From: an uncultured Ruminococcus sp.
GTDB lineage: Bacteria; Bacillota; Clostridia; Oscillospirales; Ruminococcaceae
DNA length: 53,721 nucleotides
Reading direction: 5' to 3'
Assembly: GCA_902788785.1 (NCBI GenBank)
Contig: CADALT010000013.1
Location: 1 to 53,721, forward strand
Part shown: positions 8,697 through 17,296 of the stretch, piece after piece
Position numbering within the stretch: position 1 is the first letter of the stretch
How the letters are laid out: the number at the start of each line of letters is the position of its first letter
Translations under genes and position numbers: made by a program
Notes under the pieces: model-generated
The model's input: only the letters and a program-made list of their open reading frames with translations
Told to the model about the DNA's origin: nothing
Database searches by the model: none

Positions 8697-9806
8697 TCAG
8701 GACTCCCACGACATGGTCAGGGTGTGAAGCTTGTCGTCGGGATAGTATGGTGCAGGCTCGCAGCCGTCTAGCATGGGCTGGGTCTGCCAGATGCTGCCGT
8801 TCTCCATAAGGTCACACAGCGCCGCATCGTAGCTTTCGCTGTCGGCAAACATGATGTCCAGTCCGCCGTCATCATAGTGGTCTATCATCAGCCCGTTTAC
8901 TGTGCCGAAGTCGTATTCGTCTATATACAGTCCGTTATGTACATAGTAGTTGTCATCAAGCTCATCGCACTTAGGCACGAAAGGTACGTCATCGCCAAGG
9001 GTCTTGCCCTCTAAGAACAGTCTGTCATTGAGCATGAAGAACTTGTATCTGGGGGAATGCCCGTCGCAGTGCTCGGTCATGTTGTCGTCCCAGGTAACAT
9101 CGAGCCAGTAATAGTCGCCGTCTGCCTTGATGTAGTTCCAGGCGTGCAGTTCGTCCCCTGCTACGCCGCTTGCCATGCCGCAGTCAAATCCGAGCCTGCT
9201 CATTATAAGGTCGAATGCCTGCGCATAGCCTTCGCAGATAGCCTTGTGTTCTACAAGACAGCCGTAAGAAGTGCCTGCAAAGCCTATCAGCTCATCGTTG
9301 TTTGAAGCTGCCGCATCGTAGTCATATTCGCAGTTGTCCACAATGTAGTCGTGTACATAGAGTATCTTGTCGTAATCAGACCAGCTTTTGTCAACGCCCT
9401 CTGCTATCTCGTCCACAGCCGCATCGAGCTCTTCAGCCATTTCTGCCAGCTTATCGTCATCATAGCCGTGTACGCTGTCGCAGCTGAGGGTCGAGCTGTG
9501 GTAGTCTGTAGCCAGCGAGAAGCCCTTTGCCCAGAAAACATCGGGGCACTCGTATCTCATGCGCTTTATGACGTTCTGCGCCATATCGTTGCTGACGACA
9601 CCATCGAATTCCACTGTCTTTACACCTGCGGCAAGCGCCTTGTGTACTATTTCCATCACGTCATCTTCGGAGTATACCGTGGTCCTTGCAGCGTGTTCCT
9701 CTATGGACTCGCAAAGTTTCATGTCCACATACTCTATGCTCTCGTTAAGTCCGCAGGAACTAAGTAAAACCGCTGCACTCAGCGCCGCAAAGACCGCTTT
9801 TTTCAT
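8697..9806 (-). CDS. transglutaminase-like lipoprotein
   Basis: A 369-residue predicted lipoprotein, the third transglutaminase-like protein in a row but on the opposite strand. The lipobox LLSSC places the lipidated cysteine at 18. Residues 40-110 form an unassigned N-terminal region. The catalytic-type domain has Cys191 (AICEGY), His221 (ELHAWNY) and Asp236 (YWLDVTWDD). It resembles the 7596-8633 product in order of parts but not closely in sequence, so it is a diverged paralogue or a separate acquisition. A matching promoter lies at 9920-9948. Its role in the envelope, such as peptide or protein processing, is not evident from sequence. Confidence 0.86.
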   Translation of the reverse strand: MKKAVFAALSAAVLLSSCGLNESIEYVDMKLCESIEEHAARTTVYSEDDVMEIVHKALAAGVKTVEFDGVVSNDMAQNVIKRMRYECPDVFWAKGFSLATDYHSSTLSCDSVHGYDDDKLAEMAEELDAAVDEIAEGVDKSWSDYDKILYVHDYIVDNCEYDYDAAASNNDELIGFAGTSYGCLVEHKAICEGYAQAFDLIMSRLGFDCGMASGVAGDELHAWNYIKADGDYYWLDVTWDDNMTEHCDGHSPRYKFFMLNDRLFLEGKTLGDDVPFVPKCDELDDNYYVHNGLYIDEYDFGTVNGLMIDHYDDGGLDIMFADSESYDAALCDLMENGSIWQTQPMLDGCEPAPYYPDDKLHTLTMSWES

Positions 9807-9919
9807 GTCGTCAACTCCTCTGCACGTTATTTTGGTGAAGATATTTGCAGCACTGGCTAAAATGTTTAGCTTAGGTTAATCTGTACAAAAATAATCACCA
9901 TTTTTACATCATTGTATTT

Positions 9920-9948
9920 ATAATACCATTTTATCCATACTTTGTCAA
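9920..9948 (-). promoter_or_regulatory. sigma-A promoter for the 8697-9806 lipoprotein gene
   Basis: On the minus strand TTGACA and TATTAT are 17 bp apart. The distance to the ATG at 9806 gives a leader of about 105 bases. No terminator-like hairpin was seen in it. Confidence 0.7.
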
Positions 9949-10006
9949 CAATTTAAGGGTCGGCGAGATGACGGAAAATTTTGTGCAAAATGACATAAGA
10001 TAAGAT

Positions 10007-10035
10007 TTGCATTTTCACTTGTAATGTTGTATAAT
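10007..10035 (+). promoter_or_regulatory. sigma-A promoter for the MraY-like gene block
   Basis: TTGCAT at 10007-10012 and TATAAT at 10030-10035 are 17 bp apart, about 53 bases before the chosen start codon. Confidence 0.65.
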
Positions 10036-10088
10036 AATAATGTATGGGTATTTTGCGAAAATGCCCGATATCGCAAAGTAAAGGAAAG

Positions 10089-11126
10089 ATGAAAATGATC
10101 TACAAATTGTTGTTCGGCACACTTATCGACTTCTACGATGAGAAGATGCTGCAAAGTTATTCGGTGTATATGCTGTTCATGATAGCATTTGCTTTCGGAT
10201 CAACTTTTCTGTCACTGAAATACTTCAAAAAGATGCTGCCCAAAGACCAGGGACGTGAGTTTGCGGTCAATGGTGACCTTTCCCAGGGCAAAGCCAGGGG
10301 CTGCGGACTTATATTTATAACGACTTTCTGCCTGACAGCGGCGCTGTTCATGCCGCTTGATGTGGAATATATCATCTATCTGGTGCTTATCTACGGGGCT
10401 ATGATAACAGGCTATCTTGATGACCGCTCGGAGACTCCCTGGGGCAACCTGAAAAAGGGTCTGTGTGACCTGGTCATATCACTGGGCGTGGCTCTGGATT
10501 ACTGGTACTTCAATGATTCCTACGTACAGCTGCCGCTTTTGCATATGAGCTTCCATATGCCTGCGGTGGTGTTCATAATACTTGCGGGCGTACTGGTCTG
10601 GACATCTATCAACGTGACTAACTGCACCGATGGTGTGGACGGGCTTTGTACAGCGCTGGTCATGACCGTACTCATGACCTTCATACTCATGAGGGGCGTT
10701 ATAACCATGACCTGCGGCAGAACATTCATCGACTTCACACCTGTGATGATGCTGGCGGTGCTTGCAGCTTACCTCTGGTTCAACTGTTCGCCCAGCACCA
10801 TGCTGATGGGCGATGCAGGCTCACGCTCGCTGGGCGTGCTGCTGGCGGTGCTTTTCCTCATGAGCGGCGACCCCTTCGGCTATATCCCCATGTGTATAGT
10901 GATAATACTGGACGGCGGACTCAGTCTGCTGAAAGTTTCCTTCATCCGTTTTCTGCATATGGACAACTTCATGAAGGGCATACGTACACCTCTGCACGAC
11001 CACGCAAGAAAGAATATGGGCTGGTCGGATACACAGGTGGTAATGCGCTTTACTATAATACAGCTGATGTTCGACATATGTTATCTTGCGATAACTAATT
11101 ATGATAAGATATTGTCTTTGAATTAG
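10089..11126 (+). CDS. MraY-like polyprenyl-phosphate sugar-phosphate transferase
   Basis: A polytopic membrane enzyme of the MraY/WecA superfamily, about 345 residues from the chosen start. These enzymes transfer a phospho-sugar from a UDP-sugar to undecaprenyl phosphate. Visible are an N-terminal helix, a cytoplasmic GYLDDRSETP loop, the NCTDGVDGL motif, the GDAGSRSLG motif and a C-terminal RTPLHDHARKNMGW segment resembling the histidine motif of MraY. The last is divergent (HDHA in place of HHHF), so it may be the peptidoglycan MraY or a paralogue for another lipid-linked polymer. I chose ATG 10089 because AAAGG stands just before it; an in-frame ATG at 10044 has no such site and 10095 is a second candidate. 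The flippase-like gene follows at once. Confidence 0.83.
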   Translation: MKMIYKLLFGTLIDFYDEKMLQSYSVYMLFMIAFAFGSTFLSLKYFKKMLPKDQGREFAVNGDLSQGKARGCGLIFITTFCLTAALFMPLDVEYIIYLVLIYGAMITGYLDDRSETPWGNLKKGLCDLVISLGVALDYWYFNDSYVQLPLLHMSFHMPAVVFIILAGVLVWTSINVTNCTDGVDGLCTALVMTVLMTFILMRGVITMTCGRTFIDFTPVMMLAVLAAYLWFNCSPSTMLMGDAGSRSLGVLLAVLFLMSGDPFGYIPMCIVIILDGGLSLLKVSFIRFLHMDNFMKGIRTPLHDHARKNMGWSDTQVVMRFTIIQLMFDICYLAITNYDKILSLN

Positions 11127-11137
11127 GGGGATCTAAA

Positions 11138-12208
11138 ATAAAACGACTGATCAAAAAATACTTGAAATACGTCCTGGACGTGGGTGTGATAGTGCTGATA
11201 ATGCTGCTCACCTACAGGATGCTGTTCAAGGGACAGGAGCTTTCCGAGATAGCGGAGGACCTGCGTGATGCGGACAAAGGATGGCTCTGTATAGGGCTTG
11301 TGCTGGTGTTTTGCTTCATTGCAGGCGAATCCTGCATAATACACTATCTGTTAAGGATGTGCAGGCAGCCGATAAAGTTCTATAAATGCCTGAAATATTC
11401 CTTTATAGGCTTTTTCTTCAGCTATATAACACCATCATCCTCGGGCGGACAGCCTGCGCAGATGTACTATATGAAAAAAGACGGTGTTAAGATAGGCTTT
11501 TCCACACTGGTGATGCTGCTGGTGACGATAGCCTATAAATCGGTGCTGGTAATAATGGGACTGCTGATGCTCATATTCAACTTTGATGCGGTCAGCCGCT
11601 ACGGCGATGAGATGGGCTGGCTCTTGACACTGGGCTTTGTGCTCAACTGCGCTTTTATAGCAGGTCTTGTGTTCGTCGTGGTAAAGCCCAATGTGGCAAG
11701 GCGCATCGGCATAAACGCTGTGGGGCTGCTGATAAAGCTCAGGATACTCAGGAATAAAAAGCGTGAGGCTGCCATAGATAAGGTCACACGTATATGCGAT
11801 ACCTACGTTATCGGCTCCACATATGTCAAGGAGAATATACCCAAGGTCGTCAAGGTGTTTTTGATGACATTTTTGCAGCGCACCTGCCTGTTCGCCGTGA
11901 CCTGGGTGATATATAAGGCTTACGGTCTTTCGGGAGTAAGCTTTATAGATATAATCACTATGCAGGTCATGATAGGCATAGCGGTGGAGATGCTGCCGCT
12001 GCCCGGTGCAGCAGGTGTTACCGAGGCAAGCTTCATAGTTATGTTCGGTGAGATATTCGGTGAGGCGCTGGTAAAGCCTGCGATGCTGCTGAGCAGGGGA
12101 CTGACATTCTATGCAGTGCTGATAGCAGGCGGTATCGTGACATTCGTTGCGCATATCAGGGTAATGCGTTCGGATAAAGCGCTGAACATACCCATAGACC
12201 ACCGATGA
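11138..12208 (+). CDS. UPF0104/LPG-synthase-like integral membrane protein, probable AUA start
   Basis: A membrane protein of about 356 residues related to the transmembrane part of lysylphosphatidylglycerol synthase (UPF0104, often labelled flippase-like). It has about eight hydrophobic segments and the conserved GFFFSYITPSSSGGQPAQ stretch early in the protein and EMLPLPGAAGVTE near residue 280. No in-frame ATG, GTG or TTG has a ribosome site: the first candidate, TTG 11162, follows an A-rich stretch. An AGGGGG at 11125-11130 lies seven bases before ATA 11138, which opens a natural basic N-terminus (M/I-KRLIKKYLKYV). I therefore place the start at AUA; a sequencing error or point mutation from ATG is possible. 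It follows the MraY-like gene by 11 bases. Confidence 0.78.
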   Translation: MKRLIKKYLKYVLDVGVIVLIMLLTYRMLFKGQELSEIAEDLRDADKGWLCIGLVLVFCFIAGESCIIHYLLRMCRQPIKFYKCLKYSFIGFFFSYITPSSSGGQPAQMYYMKKDGVKIGFSTLVMLLVTIAYKSVLVIMGLLMLIFNFDAVSRYGDEMGWLLTLGFVLNCAFIAGLVFVVVKPNVARRIGINAVGLLIKLRILRNKKREAAIDKVTRICDTYVIGSTYVKENIPKVVKVFLMTFLQRTCLFAVTWVIYKAYGLSGVSFIDIITMQVMIGIAVEMLPLPGAAGVTEASFIVMFGEIFGEALVKPAMLLSRGLTFYAVLIAGGIVTFVAHIRVMRSDKALNIPIDHR

Positions 12209-12272
12209 AAGGTCGTCTTAAACAAATTATCTAAGATGGAACAGTACGTGATGGGACAAATGGTGAGGTAGT

Positions 12273-12902
12273 ATGATAGGATTTTATAATTATTCGGTGA
12301 TACTGACGTATCTGGGACTTATATCCTCGGTGCTGGGCATCACCCAGATAATAGACGGACATGAGAGTGCAGCATTTTTGTGCCTGGTCATATCGGGCAT
12401 ATGCGACCTGTTCGACGGTAAGATAGCCAGAAGCATGAAGGACAGGAGCGACCATGAGAAAGTTTTCGGCATACAGATAGATTCGCTTTGCGACCTGGTA
12501 TGCTTCGGTGTGTTCCCTGCGGTGATAGGCTATCACTATGAAACGGTGTATCCGCTCAGGTTATTGTCATCGGTGATGATAGTGCTGTGCGCTGTCATAA
12601 GGCTGGGATATTTCAACGTCATGGAGGAGGAGCGCCAGCGTTCCACTGCGGAGAACCGCAAGGAATACGAGGGTATGCCCGTTACCAGCGTGGCTATGAT
12701 ACTTCCGCTGATATACATGGGCAGGTTCAATATACCTTCGCATATCTTCCCGTATGTGTTCCAGGGCTTCATGCTGCTCATCTCGTTGCTGTTCATACTC
12801 AGGATAAAGGTGAATAAGCCCACGAACAAGGGTCTTCTTGTGATGTTCACGATAATGATGGTCATACTGCTCGGGTATCTTAAAAAGATCCATGTCATAT
12901 GA
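12273..12902 (+). CDS. pssA: CDP-diacylglycerol-serine O-phosphatidyltransferase
   Basis: This membrane enzyme makes phosphatidylserine from CDP-diacylglycerol and L-serine. The 209-residue protein carries the CDP-alcohol phosphotransferase motif: Asp45 and Asp48-Gly49, Ala52-Arg53, Gly66, Asp70 and Asp74 (in FGIQIDSLCDLV). Several transmembrane helices follow. The phosphatidylserine decarboxylase gene two positions downstream completes the route to phosphatidylethanolamine and supports the serine specificity. The start follows GGTGAGG. It belongs to the same plus-strand run as the MraY-like gene. Confidence 0.92.
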   Translation: MIGFYNYSVILTYLGLISSVLGITQIIDGHESAAFLCLVISGICDLFDGKIARSMKDRSDHEKVFGIQIDSLCDLVCFGVFPAVIGYHYETVYPLRLLSSVMIVLCAVIRLGYFNVMEEERQRSTAENRKEYEGMPVTSVAMILPLIYMGRFNIPSHIFPYVFQGFMLLISLLFILRIKVNKPTNKGLLVMFTIMMVILLGYLKKIHVI

Positions 12903-12949
12903 GCAGTAAAATATAAAAAGATAAAGATATAAGAAAAGGAGAAAGAAAA

Positions 12950-13579
12950 ATGTGGAACATTGAATTCAAGGGTAAAGTAAAGGGCGATCTGGCAAAAATA
13001 TCTTCGGGTGAACCTATGCCCGAGGGCGCAGTGCAGTTCAAAGAACCCGAAAACAGCTCGAAGCAGTTTACGGCAGGCACACTGCTGTTTGCACCGTTCG
13101 CAGCGATAATGCTCGGTACGGCGCTGCCGATGATGTATCACCTGTACGGCAAGCCCGATAAGTCGTCACTGGGACATCATGTGATACCGATGGTGATTTG
13201 TCTGGCAGCGATGTGGGTGGCAATGTATGTGCATGAGTACATACACGCTCTGCTTTTTCCGAAGAAGCTGAAAAAAGAGGTCTACATCGCACCCGAGGGC
13301 GGTATGTTTTTCGTGTACTGCGAGCAGATGGTCAGCAAGGCGAGGTTCATCGTCATATGCATGGGACCTGCGGTGATACTGGGTATAATACCGTTCATAG
13401 TGCTTATGATACTTATGCCGCAGCTGCCTGGCTATGTCACGTTTGCATCGCTTATATTCACATTAGGCAATACATTCTCTGCTGTGGGCGATTTTTATAA
13501 TACGTATAACTGCATAAGGCAGGTGCCTAAGGGCGGAAAAGTTTTTAACAGAGGTATACATTCCTATTGGGTGAACTGA
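12950..13579 (+). CDS. DUF3267-like membrane metalloprotease-like protein
   Basis: A 209-residue membrane protein with a zincin-type HExxH motif, VHEYIHALLF, near residue 90, on the cytoplasmic edge of a transmembrane helix. Four hydrophobic segments are visible, followed by a conserved GNTFSAVGDFYN stretch near 180. This fits the DUF3267 putative zincin peptidase family. An AGGAG site precedes the ATG. It lies between pssA and psd, which suggests coexpression with phospholipid synthesis but does not show a role in it. Substrate unknown. Confidence 0.78.
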   Translation: MWNIEFKGKVKGDLAKISSGEPMPEGAVQFKEPENSSKQFTAGTLLFAPFAAIMLGTALPMMYHLYGKPDKSSLGHHVIPMVICLAAMWVAMYVHEYIHALLFPKKLKKEVYIAPEGGMFFVYCEQMVSKARFIVICMGPAVILGIIPFIVLMILMPQLPGYVTFASLIFTLGNTFSAVGDFYNTYNCIRQVPKGGKVFNRGIHSYWVN

Positions 13580-13598
13580 GATAAAAGGAGGTCACGAC

Positions 13599-14471
13599 AT
13601 GAGGTACAGGGACAGACAGGGCAATGAGTATAAGGTGACGACATCGCAGGACAGGCTGCTTTCGGACGCATATGACAGCTATTTCGGCAGGAGCATTTTG
13701 CAGATACTCTCCATGCCCGCTTTCTCAAAATGCAGCAGAAAGGTGCTTTCCAGCAAGCTTAGCGGCGGCTTTGTGACACAGTTTGCCGAAAGCAACGGCA
13801 TAGATATGTTCGATTACGAGGAAAAGCAGTACAGCACCTTCAATGAGTTCTTCACCCGTAAGATAAAGCCGGGCAGAAGACATTTCGAGCATGATGAGAA
13901 AGTGCTGGTATCTCCGTCGGACGGCAAGGTGAGCGCTTATAAGATAACCCCGTCGAACACCTTCGTTATCAAGAATTCGGTATATAATGTGGACAGCCTT
14001 CTGCGTGACAGAAAACTGGCAAAGAAGTATGCGGGCGGCTATGCGCTGGTCATAAGGCTGAGCGTTGACGATTATCACAGGTATATTTTCCCTGTAAGCG
14101 GCATAAAGAGCCATGACAGGGATATACAGGGCTTCCTGAACACCGTTAATCCCGTGGCTAACCGTCATGTGGAGGTCTATAAGGAAAATACACGCACCTA
14201 CTGTATGCTCAGGACAGAACATTTCGGCGACCTGATACAGATGGAGGTAGGCGCACTGCTGGTGGGCAGGATAAGCAACCATCACCCCGAGGGCAATCTG
14301 AGAGTTTCTCAGGGCGAGGAGAAGGGCTGCTTTGAGTTCGGCGGTTCGACTATAGTGCTGCTGCTCGAAAAGGATAATGCAGTGGTGGATGAGGACCTGA
14401 TAAAGAATACCGCAGACGGATGTGAGACTAAGGTAAGGCAGGGCGAGCATCTGGCGGCAGCGGCTGAATAA
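13599..14471 (+). CDS. psd: phosphatidylserine decarboxylase proenzyme
   Basis: The enzyme decarboxylates phosphatidylserine to phosphatidylethanolamine. The 290-residue protein has the N-terminal TFNEFFTRKIKPG segment, VSPSDGKVSAY, a DYHRYIFPVSG motif near 150 with the expected histidine, and the FGGSTIVLLL segment near 247. In this family the serine of the (G/L)GST motif becomes the pyruvoyl cofactor after self-cleavage, giving beta and alpha chains. AAAGGAGG gives a clear start. With pssA at 12273 it makes a complete PE pathway. Confidence 0.94.
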   Translation: MRYRDRQGNEYKVTTSQDRLLSDAYDSYFGRSILQILSMPAFSKCSRKVLSSKLSGGFVTQFAESNGIDMFDYEEKQYSTFNEFFTRKIKPGRRHFEHDEKVLVSPSDGKVSAYKITPSNTFVIKNSVYNVDSLLRDRKLAKKYAGGYALVIRLSVDDYHRYIFPVSGIKSHDRDIQGFLNTVNPVANRHVEVYKENTRTYCMLRTEHFGDLIQMEVGALLVGRISNHHPEGNLRVSQGEEKGCFEFGGSTIVLLLEKDNAVVDEDLIKNTADGCETKVRQGEHLAAAAE

Positions 14472-14510
14472 GTGCTGAAAAATATGAACGTTTAAGGTTG
14501 GTGAAAAGTC

Positions 14511-16463
14511 TTGCTGAGATACAACGCAGCAGATATTGACAGAAAATATTATTATGACGGCGATGATCTGGGTGCGGCGATCGTTGGCGAGGATAAGGAC
14601 AGAACTGTTTTCAAGACCTGGTCGCCCCTTGCCACGGGAGTATATCTCAATCTCTATCTTGACGGCGAGGGCGATAACAGAGTGGAAACTCTGCCCATGG
14701 AACAGCTTGACAGAGGCGTGTGGTATGTGGAGCTTCTCAGGAGCTGTGACGGGCTTTTCTATACTTTTTCCTATGAGTTCGGCTATAGCTCGAAGCGTAC
14801 CGAGACTATAGACATCTATGCGAAAGCCTGCGGTGTCAACGGTAAAAGGGGCGCTGTAGTTGACTTTTCAACCACCGACCCCGAGGGCTGGGACAAGGTG
14901 AGAAAGCCCGAGTGTACCAATGCGTGCAGAGCTGTGGTGTATGAGTGCCATGTGAGGGATTTCTCCATAGACGAAAGCTCGGGAGTGAGTGAAAAATACA
15001 GGGGCAAATTCAAGGGCTTTACCGAAAGCCGTACACGCTGCGGCCGTTCGGAGACTTGTCTTGACCATCTGAAAGAACTGGGTGTAACCCATGTGCATCT
15101 GCTGCCCGTGGAGGATTTCGCCACCGTTGACGAGAGCGCACCCGAGAAAAAGCAGTTCAACTGGGGCTATGACCCCCTTAACTATAACTGTCCCGAGGGT
15201 TCCTATTCCACTGACCCCACCGATCCGAAATGCAGGATAAGAGAGTTCAAGGAACTGGTGATGACCCTGCATAAAAACGGCATTGGCGTGATAATGGACG
15301 TGGTTTATAACCATACCTACCATTCCGAGGATTCTTCCTTTGAGAAGGCTTTCCCGGGGTACTATCACCGCAGGCGCAGCGACGGGACCTTTTCCAACGG
15401 CTCGGGCTGCGGAAACGAGACTGCTTCGGAACGGCTGATGTTCCGCAAATACATGATAGATTCTTTGAAATTCTGGGCAGAGGAGTATAAGGTGGACGGC
15501 TTCCGCTTTGACCTTATGGCGCTGCACGATATCGAGACTGTCAATATCATCAGAGATGAACTGGATAAGATCGACCCGTCACTGCTGATGTACGGCGAGG
15601 GCTGGACAGGCGGCGAATCACCGATGCCCTCGGATAAGCTGGCTTATAAGTGGAACAGCTATGAGTTCGGCAGAGTAGGGCTTTTCAACGACAATATCCG
15701 TGATGCCATAAAGGGCGGGACTTTCAATCCCTATGAACTGGGATTCGTAAACGGAAACCGCAATACGGCGGCGATACTCAAAAGAGGTATAGCAGGTTCG
15801 GTGCCCCATTATCAGCTGAAGGACGCATCCGAGGCTTGCTGGGCTTTTGAGCCAACTCAGGCAGTGAACTACTGCGAGGCGCACGATAATCATACGCTGT
15901 GGGACAAGCTGAATATCTCGGGACGCAGCCATTATACCGAGGCTGAAATGATAAAGATGGATAAGCTGGCGGCGGCGATAGTCATGCTTTCGCAGGGTAT
16001 GCCCTTTATACAGCTGGGACAGGACTTTTTAAGGACGAAACCCGTAAAGACCGATGACGGAGAAGAACTCAGCGGCAACAGCTATGATCTGCCCGATTCG
16101 ACCAATGCCATAAAATGGAACAGAAAGAACGAGTACCGTCAGGTGTTCGATTACTACAAAGCTTTGATAAAACTGAGGAAAAGCAGTGAACTTTTCATGC
16201 TGGCGAATAAGGGCGATGTGGAGCGCTGCTTGCAGTTCATGGATACGGGCGACTGGAATTTCGTGGCGTGGAAACTCGAAAATGACAGCGAATGCTTTGT
16301 TATCGCCCTTAACCCATACACCGAGGATAAAATGCTGACCCTGCCCTGGGGAACTTTCGTAAAACGCCTTGATGAGAACGGCAGGGCGCATGATGAGGAG
16401 CTCTCGGGCAATGTTGTATGTCCTCCGCTTTCGGCAAGCGTATATCAAATGGAAAAGCTCTGA
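14511..16463 (+). CDS. pulA: type I pullulanase, GH13 family
   Basis: A debranching enzyme that cleaves alpha-1,6 bonds in pullulan, glycogen or amylopectin fragments. It has 650 residues, no signal peptide, and so probably works inside the cell. An N-terminal beta-sandwich (CBM48-like, to about residue 110) precedes the barrel. The type I pullulanase signature YNCPEGSYSTDP lies at 225-236. Catalytic-type residues are Asp334 (DGFRFDL), Glu363 (YGEGW) and the Asp of EAHDNHTLW near 463. The start is TTG 14511 with AAGG 13 bases upstream, somewhat far; no better in-frame start was seen. It follows psd by 39 bases and may be read through from it. Confidence 0.93.
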   Translation: MLRYNAADIDRKYYYDGDDLGAAIVGEDKDRTVFKTWSPLATGVYLNLYLDGEGDNRVETLPMEQLDRGVWYVELLRSCDGLFYTFSYEFGYSSKRTETIDIYAKACGVNGKRGAVVDFSTTDPEGWDKVRKPECTNACRAVVYECHVRDFSIDESSGVSEKYRGKFKGFTESRTRCGRSETCLDHLKELGVTHVHLLPVEDFATVDESAPEKKQFNWGYDPLNYNCPEGSYSTDPTDPKCRIREFKELVMTLHKNGIGVIMDVVYNHTYHSEDSSFEKAFPGYYHRRRSDGTFSNGSGCGNETASERLMFRKYMIDSLKFWAEEYKVDGFRFDLMALHDIETVNIIRDELDKIDPSLLMYGEGWTGGESPMPSDKLAYKWNSYEFGRVGLFNDNIRDAIKGGTFNPYELGFVNGNRNTAAILKRGIAGSVPHYQLKDASEACWAFEPTQAVNYCEAHDNHTLWDKLNISGRSHYTEAEMIKMDKLAAAIVMLSQGMPFIQLGQDFLRTKPVKTDDGEELSGNSYDLPDSTNAIKWNRKNEYRQVFDYYKALIKLRKSSELFMLANKGDVERCLQFMDTGDWNFVAWKLENDSECFVIALNPYTEDKMLTLPWGTFVKRLDENGRAHDEELSGNVVCPPLSASVYQMEKL

Positions 16464-16504
16464 AAAGTGCAACTGAAATTAACGTAAGTGCAACTGCGGA
16501 AGTA

Positions 16505-16533
16505 TTGACATTTGGGGGAAAATAGCTTATAAT
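16505..16533 (+). promoter_or_regulatory. sigma-A promoter for the 16615 gene
   Basis: TTGACA and TATAAT are exact consensus with 17 bp between them. The leader to the ATG at 16615 is about 75 bases. Confidence 0.85.
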
Positions 16534-16614
16534 AATGACAATGAAGGTGCACTGTAAAAGTGTATATGTTTAAACAGACCGCAAGGTTTGATCTTAGGAT
16601 AGGAGGAGTGGCTT

Positions 16615-17169
16615 ATGCGTAACAGCAATGAGATAGACAGAGAAATGAAAAAAATGGAAAAAGCTGCAAAGAGATTTGCCAGACAAAACGCTAAGGAGGC
16701 AAAACATATGAAAGACATCTCATCGGGCAGATCCACCCCTAAGGTAGATCTTGATAATTCAGTGAACAGAAGCGGTTCCGCAGGAAATGATATGCTCCAG
16801 TTTTTCCTGGGCTTCATGCTGCTGGGCGGCGGACTGTTCTGGCTGTTCAATTCGTTCACCGTTGATTCGGGTCTGGGCGGATTTGGCGGAGGATACTTTA
16901 ATGTATTCGGCATGAGGATGACAGGCGGCGTTATGCTGATCCCCCTTATGCTCGGTATAGGACTTATCTTCTTCCTTGACGGCAAGAAGAGGTTCATAGG
17001 TTATTTCACTGCGGCACTGGGACTGCTGGTCATAGTGATCGCACTGATAAGCTCGCTTTCGTTCCATGCAAAGTATGGCAATACGCTGTATGTATATGTC
17101 ATCATGTTTGCAATGATAGCCGCAGGCGCAGGTCTGCTGATAAAGAGCACCTTCAAGAAAAAGAATTGA
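16615..17169 (+). CDS. membrane protein of unknown function
   Basis: I do not recognise this 184-residue protein. Residues 1-40 are strongly charged and helical (MRNSNEIDREMKKMEKAAKR). Four hydrophobic segments follow between about 60 and 180, the first ending in a Gly/Phe-rich loop. The ATG has AGGAGGAG. A second AAGGAGG site stands seven bases before an in-frame ATG at 16708, so a shorter form lacking the first 31 residues could also be made. It has its own consensus promoter. Confidence 0.8.
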   Translation: MRNSNEIDREMKKMEKAAKRFARQNAKEAKHMKDISSGRSTPKVDLDNSVNRSGSAGNDMLQFFLGFMLLGGGLFWLFNSFTVDSGLGGFGGGYFNVFGMRMTGGVMLIPLMLGIGLIFFLDGKKRFIGYFTAALGLLVIVIALISSLSFHAKYGNTLYVYVIMFAMIAAGAGLLIKSTFKKKN

Positions 17170-17217
17170 TGTACGTCGCTGTATCGTGGTAAGATAAGCC
17201 GGACGAATAATGGTGTA

Positions 17218-17245
17218 CCCCCAGTTTGCTTAGGCGAGCCGGGGG
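17218..17245 (+). other. strong hairpin before the glycosyltransferase gene
   Basis: CCCCCAGTTTGCT pairs with GGCGAGCCGGGGG with a two-base loop, one A-C mismatch and G-U pairs. No T run follows, so it is not a standard terminator. It lies 51 bases before the next start codon. Confidence 0.55.
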
Positions 17246-17296
17246 ATATCGCCATTTTATGCGGTGTTGCTTAAATATGTTTCAGGAGAGGTTAAT

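Noticed and set aside
10044-10088. N-terminal extension of the MraY-like protein from ATG 10044
   Set aside because: It lies close to the -10 box and lacks a ribosome site; AAAGG at 10080-10084 fits ATG 10089 or 10095.
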